Shown here in pieces: positions 32,448-39,144 of a stretch of DNA of 64,000 nt. Position 1 is the first letter of the stretch, and each line of letters opens with the position of its first letter. The notes beneath the pieces were generated by a model that saw only the letters and a list, made by a program, of their open reading frames with translations, had not been told where the DNA came from and ran no database searches. Where the stretch lies: NCBI RefSeq assembly GCF_900108185.1, contig NZ_FNVA01000002.1:558001-622000 (forward strand), in the 5' to 3' direction. The position numbers and the translations under genes were made by a program. The stretch comes from Bryocella elongata (GTDB taxonomy: Bacteria > Acidobacteriota > Terriglobia > Terriglobales > Acidobacteriaceae).

Positions 32448-33344
32448 TTAGGCCGCGGTGACGCTGATGTTTCCGTTGAGTCCGGAGGGGAAGAAGACTC
32501 CACCCTTGACTCCTGCACCGCCGCCGGTGCCGTAGACGATGTGCAGCACCTGGTCGGTGGTGCGGTCGAAGGCAATGGAGGTGGTGGCGCTGGCGGCGAC
32601 GACGCTGGTGGCGCTGAGCGTGGTCTCGTTGCCTCCACCGAGCGAGGAGCGCACGCCGGAGACCGCGTTGGCGGTAGAGATGAGCGACGAGCCGGAGGCT
32701 ACGATCTGCGAGCGGATGGAGCCGGCGTGGTAGGCCTCGACGGCCATGATCTCGGCTGCAGCGGTGAGGTTGGTCTTGCTGGTGAGGAGCTTGGCTGCGC
32801 CGTGATAGGCGGTGACGCCTACGTCCTCAAAGATGAAGGCGCCGATGAGGAAGTTGGAGAAGTTCAGGAAGGGATTGAAGCTTGCACCGAGGCCCGCGGC
32901 TGAGGCGAGGGTGTTGAAGCTCGCGGTGAGCTCGATGGTAGGGGCTGCGACTGCGGAAGAGCCAAGGGCAGAGCGGAGGAAGCGTACGTGGTCGAGCTCG
33001 TTCTGCGCGATCTCGTAGATGTACTGCGACTGCACGGAGGTAAGTCCGGAGACCGCAGCGCCGCCGGTGGTCTTGCTGGTGCTGTTGCCGGTGTCCGCTG
33101 CAGCGAGGCCGCTGCCTGTAGCGGCGCGGAGGTAGAACTCGGCCTCGAGGTACTCGAGATTGAGAGCGAAGTTGAGGTAGTCGGCGTCGGTGAGTGCGGT
33201 GGGTGTGGTCGGTGTGCTGGTTACGGGTGTGGAGTTGTCACCGCAACCGGCGAGGACGGTTCCCGCTGCTACTGCACTCACGCCGGTGAGGAAGCTCCGG
33301 CGCGAAAGGGCCTTGTCGATCAGGCTGCTGATTTTAGGTTGCAA
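32448..33344 (-). CDS. Exported ferritin-like domain lipoprotein, copy 2
   Basis: 298 residues. Twin-arginine leader SRRSFLTGVSAVAAGTVLAG with a lipobox Cys (LAGC), so a Tat-exported lipoprotein is likely. Ferritin-like ligands: Glu in LEYLEAEFY, ExxH in NELDHVRF, Glu in IFEDVGVTAYHG and ExxH in VEAYHAGSI. It ends VFFPSGLNGNISV, a C-terminal motif shared with copy 1. A TTG start at 33344 is chosen because GGGAG lies 8 nt before it and it gives MQPKISSLIDKALSRR; the next in-frame ATG is deep inside the domain. Cotranscribed with copy 1 (23-nt gap). Confidence 0.85.
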   Translation of the reverse strand: MQPKISSLIDKALSRRSFLTGVSAVAAGTVLAGCGDNSTPVTSTPTTPTALTDADYLNFALNLEYLEAEFYLRAATGSGLAAADTGNSTSKTTGGAAVSGLTSVQSQYIYEIAQNELDHVRFLRSALGSSAVAAPTIELTASFNTLASAAGLGASFNPFLNFSNFLIGAFIFEDVGVTAYHGAAKLLTSKTNLTAAAEIMAVEAYHAGSIRSQIVASGSSLISTANAVSGVRSSLGGGNETTLSATSVVAASATTSIAFDRTTDQVLHIVYGTGGGAGVKGGVFFPSGLNGNISVTAA

Positions 33345-33509
33345 GGTACACACTCCCGTTTCGATGAATCGCGGACTTTGAGGATTGGCCTGGGTGGTGA
33401 TCGTCAAAGTCAGCTCGATTGCGTTCGTTGGGGAAACGGTGCTCGAGGTGGATTGGATTGGAAGATTGCGAAAGATTTCTTGCCGAGGCGGAGATAAGAT
33501 TGCTGGTCT

Positions 33510-34325
33510 ATGGCGCTGACGAAGAAGGCTGTGAAGAAGAGCGCGGCGCGGACAACGGCGCAGAAGAAGTCCGCATCGAAGCGCGCGGGCGTGGCGGCGC
33601 AGATGGCGGGGGAGTCCACGTCTTATGAAGCGCGGGAGTTTGAGGCAGCGCTGGAACGAGCGCCGGGTTACCTGGGATGGACGATCGCGCGGGTGCCCTT
33701 CGATGTGCACAAGGCGTTCTCGACGATGCTGCGCCTGCGGGTGAAGGGGACGATTCGGTCTCGCCATGCCAAGGGGGAAGGGACGGCCTTTCGGACGTCG
33801 CTGTTTCCGGTGCGCAGTCTGAGCGAACGAGAGACTCCGGATGGGGCGGGGGCGTTTTTTCTGCTCGTGAACAAGGCGATGCAGCGGGGTGCAGGAGTGA
33901 GCGCGGGGGATATGGCGCACTTCGTGCTGGAGGCTGATCTTGGGGAGCGGCCGGCGGAGCTGCCGGATGCCCTGGCGGCGTTGCTGGACGAGGAGCCGGG
34001 CCTGCGGGCGTTCTACGACGAGCTGTCGGAGTCGTGGCGGCGGGAGATCGGCAAGTGGATTCACGGAGTGAAGAGCGAAGAGGCACAGCTGGGCCGGTGC
34101 GAGCAGATGGCGGAGCGGCTGCTCAACACCATGGAGGCCGAGGTGGAGCTGCCTCCGCTGATCGATAAGGCCTTCCGGTTGCGACCGAAGGCACGCGCCG
34201 GATGGGCGAAGATGACGCCGACGCAGCGGCGGCAGGGGCTGCTGGCGGTGTTCTACTACCGCACACCGGAGGCCCAGCAGCGACGGCTGGACAAGCTTTG
34301 CGGGGAAGCGGAGGAGCGGGCGTAG
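33510..34325 (+). CDS. DUF1905/YdeI (OmpD-associated) family protein
   Basis: 271 residues, cytoplasmic. A Lys/Ala-rich N-terminal tail (about 1-30) precedes a DUF1905 domain (GWTIARVPFDVHKAFSTMLRLRVKGTI, FRTSLFPV). The C-terminal half is the YdeI/OmdA type (ALAALLDEEPGLRAFYDELSESWRREIGKWIHGVKS, ERLLNTM). YdeI proteins are linked to bacteriocin and polymyxin resistance in enterics, but the biochemical role is unknown. It is divergent from the ferritin-like pair, with 165 nt between. Confidence 0.85.
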   Translation: MALTKKAVKKSAARTTAQKKSASKRAGVAAQMAGESTSYEAREFEAALERAPGYLGWTIARVPFDVHKAFSTMLRLRVKGTIRSRHAKGEGTAFRTSLFPVRSLSERETPDGAGAFFLLVNKAMQRGAGVSAGDMAHFVLEADLGERPAELPDALAALLDEEPGLRAFYDELSESWRREIGKWIHGVKSEEAQLGRCEQMAERLLNTMEAEVELPPLIDKAFRLRPKARAGWAKMTPTQRRQGLLAVFYYRTPEAQQRRLDKLCGEAEERA

Positions 34326-34642
34326 TGCAGCTCTGCACGGGAATCAGTTGGTCGAGGAACGTGGGCCTCAGGGGCTGAAGCCCTTGATTGTGGGGCGTTT
34401 ATGTAGGGGCTGAAGCCCCGCCCTGACAAAGCTCCGCCAGGAGAGCGTGGCTCTTCCGGAGGTTCGATCATCCAGGGGAGTGCCACCCGAGCGCTCTGAA
34501 GGGTCGCTTCGACCCCCCTCGAAAAGGATGGATGGATTCTGCAATATTCTCCCCGGCGCCTCGTTAACGATAGGGAAGACGCACAAAGGAGCCGCGGCTG
34601 AGCTGGACGGACCTCCTCGCTTTCATGGTGCGGGAGGGTGAA
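34326..34642. other. Gap with family A repeats upstream of the sigma-factor gene
   Basis: 317 nt. It contains a degenerate AGGGGCTGAAGCCC unit (34370-34383), a full family A copy (34405-34432) and the hairpin GGGTCG-CTT-CGACCC (34501-34515). The rest is presumed promoter region; no clear gene. Confidence 0.55.
34405..34432. repeat. REP-like palindrome, family A copy 3
   Basis: AGGGGCTGAAGCCCCGCCC then TGACAAAGC; preceded by a partial unit at 34370. Confidence 0.8.
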
Positions 34643-35257
34643 GTGGCTTCGGTCGTGGCAGAGGCTCAATTCGGAATGGCTGGATCGGAGTGGACGCTCG
34701 CCGAGCAGGACCATGCGGTGGCCGAGGCGGTCGCCCGCGACGAGCCGCGCCTGCGCCGGTTTATCCGCAGCCGCGTGATGGATACGGGCGATGCCGAAGA
34801 TGTATTGCAGGATGTGCTGTACGAGCTGGTGTCCACGTATCGGCTGATGAAGCCTGTGGAGCAGGTGACGGCGTGGATGTATCGCGTGGCGCGGAACAGG
34901 ATTACGGACCTGTTCCGGAAGCAGAAGGCGGTATCGCTGGATGAGCCGGCGGGGCTGGAGGCCGATGCGCCGTCGCTGGCGGAGCTGCTGCCGAGCGCGG
35001 ATGCGGGACCAGAGGCGGCGTATGCGCGCAAGGTGATGGTGGAGGCGATCGAAGAGGCGCTGGCGGAGCTGCCGCGGGCGCAGCGCGAGGTGTTCGTGGC
35101 GCACGAGATTGAGGGCCGCAGCTTCAAGGATCTGGCGGCCGAGACGGGTGTCAACCAGAACACGCTGCTGGCACGGAAGAGATACGCTGTGCTCCATTTG
35201 CGCAAGCGCCTGGAGCAGATGCGGAAGGACTTTGGGATTGTGAAGGAAGAGAGGTAG
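34643..35257 (+). CDS. ECF-type RNA polymerase sigma factor
   Basis: 204 residues from a GTG at 34643 with GGGAGG 5 nt before it; an in-frame ATG at 34625 gives 210 residues and is an alternative. Sigma region 2 spans about 30-100 (LRRFIRSRVMDTGDAEDVLQDVLYELV, VTAWMYRVARNRITDLFRK). Region 4 spans about 135-190 (ALAELPRAQREVFVAHEIEGRSFKDLA, TGVNQNTLLARKRYAVLHLRKRL). It probably drives an envelope or stress regulon. Two small genes follow with 4-nt and overlapping junctions, so one may encode its anti-sigma factor. Confidence 0.9.
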   Translation: MASVVAEAQFGMAGSEWTLAEQDHAVAEAVARDEPRLRRFIRSRVMDTGDAEDVLQDVLYELVSTYRLMKPVEQVTAWMYRVARNRITDLFRKQKAVSLDEPAGLEADAPSLAELLPSADAGPEAAYARKVMVEAIEEALAELPRAQREVFVAHEIEGRSFKDLAAETGVNQNTLLARKRYAVLHLRKRLEQMRKDFGIVKEER

Positions 35258-35261
35258 GTAC

Positions 35262-35660
35262 ATGCGATTTCTGCGTGGACTAAAGATTTGTGTGATGGTC
35301 GTGGCGATTCTTGCGCTGGTCTCCCTGGTGGTGGAACACCTGTGGAACTGGCTGATGCCATCGATCTTCCACCTGCGGCTGATTACGTACTGGGAGGCGA
35401 TGGGCCTGCTGGTGCTGTCGAAGCTGCTGCTGGGCGGGTTCCACAAGCACGCTCCGGGTGGGAACAGGTGGAACGAGCGCCGCGAGTGGAAGCGCCGCAT
35501 GAAGGCGCGCTGGGCCGGGATGACCCCGGAGGAGCGCGAGCGCTTCAAGGCGGGGATGGATCAGTTCAAGTACGACGTGAAGTCGCGTTGGGGATGCCAT
35601 ATACCGCGCGAACAGGGCCCGAACCAGGAGGCGCCGGCTGGCGCGAGAGGAGAGGCGTAA
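35262..35660 (+). CDS. Small membrane protein linked to the sigma factor
   Basis: 132 residues starting 4 nt after the sigma-factor stop. Two hydrophobic segments (about 8-28 and 42-60: AMGLLVLSKLLLGGF) are followed by a basic cytoplasmic or periplasmic tail with KRRMKARWAGMTPEERERFKAGM. Related small proteins with the MTPEERERFK tail occur behind ECF sigma genes in other phyla; I infer but cannot prove an anti-sigma or sensing role. No zinc-binding HxxxCxxC anti-sigma motif is present. Confidence 0.75.
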   Translation: MRFLRGLKICVMVVAILALVSLVVEHLWNWLMPSIFHLRLITYWEAMGLLVLSKLLLGGFHKHAPGGNRWNERREWKRRMKARWAGMTPEERERFKAGMDQFKYDVKSRWGCHIPREQGPNQEAPAGARGEA

Positions 35661-35872
35661 TGAGCGCGATGAGTTTGGCATTTGGACCTGGCTTCGGTCC
35701 TGCGACGCGGGAGACGGAGCTTACGCAGTCACATCGCGGGGCGGCAGTGGCCGCTTTGCCCAGCGTGCAGCAGGAGACCAAGGTGAAGAGAAGGATTGAA
35801 GATCTGGCATTGAACGAGCTGCTGTACCACGCGCTGTATGGCGATTTGTCGCAGTTCAGCATTGACGTGTAG
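35660..35872 (+). CDS. Small hypothetical protein (70 aa) coupled to the membrane gene
   Basis: The ATG overlaps the preceding stop (TAATG at 35658-35662), indicating translational coupling; GGAGAGG lies just before. It is a 70-residue soluble protein with a Gly/Ala-rich N-terminal half and a helical C-terminal half (VKRRIEDLALNELLYHALYGDLSQF). No domain recognised. As the third gene of the sigma-factor operon it may be a regulator or an effector of that system. A good terminator follows. Confidence 0.6.
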   Translation: MSAMSLAFGPGFGPATRETELTQSHRGAAVAALPSVQQETKVKRRIEDLALNELLYHALYGDLSQFSIDV

Positions 35873-35901
35873 CGGGGACGGTATCGTTGTCCCGAAGATA
35901 T

Positions 35902-35940
35902 GGCCCGGGTCCGGAAGTTTCGGAACCGGGCCTTGTGTTT
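35902..35940 (+). terminator. Intrinsic terminator of the sigma-factor operon
   Basis: 12-bp stem GGCCCGGGTCCG/CGGAACCGGGCC with one mismatch, then TTGTGTTT. Confidence 0.85.
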
Positions 35941-35987
35941 TTGGGAATGGAATGCGGCTGCTCACCTCGGGCATCTGTGGCAGATTA

Positions 35988-36019
35988 GCCCGGTCCCTTG
36001 AGGGACCCGGGGCACCCGG
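35988..36019 (-). repeat. Family B hairpin element, copy 4
   Basis: AGCCCGGTCCCTT/AGGGACCCGG with flank GGCACCCGG, ending 9 nt behind the MHS transporter stop codon. Confidence 0.85.
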
Positions 36020-36028
36020 CTTTGGTGG

Positions 36029-37321
36029 TTAGTCAATTGGCGCGGCTACGGAGAGGTCGAGGTTCTTTGTTTCGGGGATCATGAACAGGCCGATGAGCGT
36101 GAGCAGGGCTGCTGCGGTGAGGTAGTAGCCGACCCAGGGCAGGCCTTTGTGTCCGGCGAGATACTGCGCGGCGTAGGGCGTGGCCGAAGCTCCGATGACG
36201 CCGCCGATGGAGAAGGCGAGCGAGCTTCCGGTGTAGCGGACCGCAGTGGGGAAGAGCTCGGAGACGAGTGTTCCCAATGGCCCATACGTAAGCCCCATGA
36301 GGAACAGCCCGATGGCGAGCATGGCCATGGTGGAGTGGGTGTCGGTGGTGAAGAGGCGCGGCATGACGAAGCCGAAGGCCGCGATGGCGATGGTGATGGC
36401 GATCATGAGGCGCTTGCGGCCTTTTTCGGCGGCGAGCGCGGAGATGGGGATTCCGATCGCGAAGAAGAGCATGGAGATGAGCTGCAGGATGAGGAACTGG
36501 TTGCGCGAGAAGTGCAGCGCGGTGGTTCCCCAGGAGAGACAGAAGACGGTGGTGAGGTAGAAGAGCGCGAAGGTGGCGACGCAGGCGAGGACGCCGGCGA
36601 CGACGGTGCGGGCGTGGCGGGAGAAGACGACGCCCAGGGGGACGGCGACGTGCTCGTTGCGGGCCTGCGCGGCCTGGAAGGTTGGGGTCTCGGTGATGGT
36701 GAGGCGGACGTAGAGGCCGAGCAGAACGAGCACGGCGCTGGCGAGGAACGGGAGACGCCAGCCGAAGCTCAGGAACTGGGCGTTGGAGAGCACGCGCGAG
36801 AGCAGAAGGAAGATGCCGCCGGAGCAGAGGAAGCCGATGGGGGCTCCGAGCTGCGGGAACATGCCGTAGAGCGCACGGCGGTTGGGTGGGGCGTTCTCGA
36901 CAGCGAGCAGGACGGCGCCGCCCCACTCGCCGCCAAGGCCGATGCCCTGGAAGAAGCGGCAGAGCGCGAGCAGCAGAGGAGCGGCGAGGCCGATGGTCTT
37001 GTAGCCGGGCAGCACGCCGATGATGAACGTCGAGAGGCCCATGGTGGAGAGCGCGAGGACGAGAGTGCGCTTGCGGCCGATGCGGTCGCCGAAGTGGCCG
37101 AAGACGGCGGAGCCGATGGGGCGCGCGAAGAAGGCGACGCCGACCGTGGCGAGCGAGAGCAGCATCGCGGCGGCTGGGTTCGAGGCCGGGAAGAACTGCT
37201 TCGGGAAGACGAGCGCGGCGGCGGTGGAGAAGATGTAGAAGTCGAAGAACTCGACCGTGGTGCCGACGAGGGAAGCGAAGAGAACCTGGCGGGGGGAGTT
37301 GAGGGTCTTGATTTTCGACAT
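36029..37321 (-). CDS. MFS transporter, metabolite:H+ symporter (MHS) type
   Basis: 430 residues with 12 predicted membrane segments. Family marks: SLVGTTVEFFDFYIF in helix 1, the loop 2-3 motif GHFGDRIGRKRTL and FFQGIGLGGEWGGAVLL in helix 4, all typical of MHS symporters (ShiA, ProP, KgtP). Likely substrate is a dicarboxylate, shikimate-like or osmolyte compound; this cannot be resolved. The start at 37321 gives MSKIKTLNSPRQ. It is divergent from the fucosidase gene, 82 nt away. Confidence 0.9.
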   Translation of the reverse strand: MSKIKTLNSPRQVLFASLVGTTVEFFDFYIFSTAAALVFPKQFFPASNPAAAMLLSLATVGVAFFARPIGSAVFGHFGDRIGRKRTLVLALSTMGLSTFIIGVLPGYKTIGLAAPLLLALCRFFQGIGLGGEWGGAVLLAVENAPPNRRALYGMFPQLGAPIGFLCSGGIFLLLSRVLSNAQFLSFGWRLPFLASAVLVLLGLYVRLTITETPTFQAAQARNEHVAVPLGVVFSRHARTVVAGVLACVATFALFYLTTVFCLSWGTTALHFSRNQFLILQLISMLFFAIGIPISALAAEKGRKRLMIAITIAIAAFGFVMPRLFTTDTHSTMAMLAIGLFLMGLTYGPLGTLVSELFPTAVRYTGSSLAFSIGGVIGASATPYAAQYLAGHKGLPWVGYYLTAAALLTLIGLFMIPETKNLDLSVAAPID

Positions 37322-37403
37322 GGGACTAGCGGATAGCCTACCGCGAAGAGCGGGCATCGTACAGCGCGGCGGGGATTTGAAGGGTGCGGGGTATCCTTGC
37401 AGG

Positions 37404-39140
37404 ATGTCCCGCTCTGTCCGCTCCCTGATCGTGTTTTCGCTCGCTGCGTGCTGCGTTCCAATGGTTCAGGGACAGACCCTACCCGCGCCAGCGCCGATGC
37501 CGGAGGTTCGCGCGACGCAGCCCGAGAACTCGATCACGATGCAGGATCCCGCGACCTTCGCGGAGGTCAAGATGGACTTTCCCATCGCGGCGGGGCCGTT
37601 TGAGCCGACGTGGGAGTCGATTGCGAAGAACTATCCCGGCACACCGGCCTGGCTGCGTGAAGCGAAGTTCGGCATCTGGGTACACTTTGGGCCGCAGGCG
37701 GAAGGGCGCAGCGGGGACTGGTATGCGCGCAAGATCTATCAGCCGGGCACGACGGCCTATGCAAATCATGTTCGCGACTTCGGGCCACCGTCGCAGACCG
37801 GCTACATGGATGTGCTCCATGCGTGGAACCCGACGAAGCTTGATCCTGCGGGGCTAGTTAAGTTGTATGACGAGGCGGGAGCGAAGTTCCTGATCGTGCA
37901 GGGTGTGCATCACGATAACTTCGACAACTGGAACTCGAAGTATCAGCCGTGGAACTCGGTCAACGTCGGGCCGCATCGGGACTTGCTAGGAGAGTGGTCG
38001 AAGGCCGCGCATGGAGCGCACATGCGGTTCGGCGTGGCTTTCCATCACGAGTACACGTGGTGGTGGTATCAGCCGGCGTTTGGCAGCGATACGACCGGGC
38101 CCGACGCGGGCAAGCCGTACGATGCTGCGCGGCTTACGCTGGCAGACGGCAAGGGCAAGTGGTGGGAGGGGCTCGATCCGCGCCTGCTCTACGGCATCGA
38201 TCTCCGCGCGTACAAGGATGTGGCCAACGTGCAGTACCGCCCGGAGAAGGGCATCTTCCAGGATCATCTCGACTATGCGCACTGGTACACCACGCGGTGG
38301 TCGCTGCGCATCATGGACGTGATCCACAAGTACGACCCTGACTTTATCTATACCGATGGCGACTCTTCGGGGCCGTTCAGCGGCGACAAGACGGGGACCG
38401 GCTACAAGTGCGATTGCGTGCAACGGGTGATCGCAGACTTCTACAACCACACGCTGGCGACGCGTGGGAAGGTCGATACGTTCTCGATCATCAAGTTTCA
38501 TCATGCGGCCAACGGCATCGTGAGCACGGTGGAGAGCAAGTATCCGAAGGACATCAAGACCGATCAAGACTGGATTGGGGAGAACGCTGCGGGAGACTGG
38601 TTCTATAAACCGGACATTGTCTATAGCTCGCGTGCTCTGGAGCTCTATCTGCTGGAAGAGGTGTCGCGCGATGGCTCGTATGCGGTGAATATTCCGATCA
38701 GCCCCGAGGGTGCGATTGATCCCGGCGCAGCCACGATGCTGCGGGAGATGGGCGTATGGATGCGGATCAATGGTGAGGCGATCTATGGCAGCCATGCGTG
38801 GAAGAGGTTCGGCGAAGGTCCGCTGGATGCGAATGGCAAGCAACGGCTGCTGCCTACGGGAGCGCTGAACAAGCCGCAGGCCGAGTATCACTTCACGACG
38901 AGCGACTTCCGGTTCACGGTGGGCAAGGATGGCAGCCTGTATGCCTTCGTGCTGGAGAAGCCGAAGCCGGGCGAGATCCTGAAGATCACGTCGCTGGCGA
39001 GTCCGGATAAGCCGATCACGTCGGTCAAGCTGCTGGGCAGCAGCGCGACGGTGGCGTTCAAGCTCGCTGCTGATGGCCTGGAGATCATCATGCCGCAGCA
39101 TCTTCCAGAGCAGGATGTGCTGGGGTTCAGGATTCAGTAG
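37404..39140 (+). CDS. Exported alpha-L-fucosidase (GH29)
   Basis: 578 residues with a signal peptide (SLIVFSLAACCVPMVQGQ). The GH29 catalytic domain has KFGIWVHFGPQA, HHDNFDNWNSKYQPWNS with GPHRDLLGEW, and the nucleophile segment DFIYTDGDSSG, where Asp replaces the usual WxDG context. A C-terminal beta domain (about 470-578) ends with the family. GH29 enzymes release L-fucose from glycans with retention. It is probably periplasmic or secreted. It is convergent with the ABC transporter 4 nt away and has no fucose-pathway neighbours. Confidence 0.88.
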   Translation: MSRSVRSLIVFSLAACCVPMVQGQTLPAPAPMPEVRATQPENSITMQDPATFAEVKMDFPIAAGPFEPTWESIAKNYPGTPAWLREAKFGIWVHFGPQAEGRSGDWYARKIYQPGTTAYANHVRDFGPPSQTGYMDVLHAWNPTKLDPAGLVKLYDEAGAKFLIVQGVHHDNFDNWNSKYQPWNSVNVGPHRDLLGEWSKAAHGAHMRFGVAFHHEYTWWWYQPAFGSDTTGPDAGKPYDAARLTLADGKGKWWEGLDPRLLYGIDLRAYKDVANVQYRPEKGIFQDHLDYAHWYTTRWSLRIMDVIHKYDPDFIYTDGDSSGPFSGDKTGTGYKCDCVQRVIADFYNHTLATRGKVDTFSIIKFHHAANGIVSTVESKYPKDIKTDQDWIGENAAGDWFYKPDIVYSSRALELYLLEEVSRDGSYAVNIPISPEGAIDPGAATMLREMGVWMRINGEAIYGSHAWKRFGEGPLDANGKQRLLPTGALNKPQAEYHFTTSDFRFTVGKDGSLYAFVLEKPKPGEILKITSLASPDKPITSVKLLGSSATVAFKLAADGLEIIMPQHLPEQDVLGFRIQ

Positions 39141-39144
39141 GACC

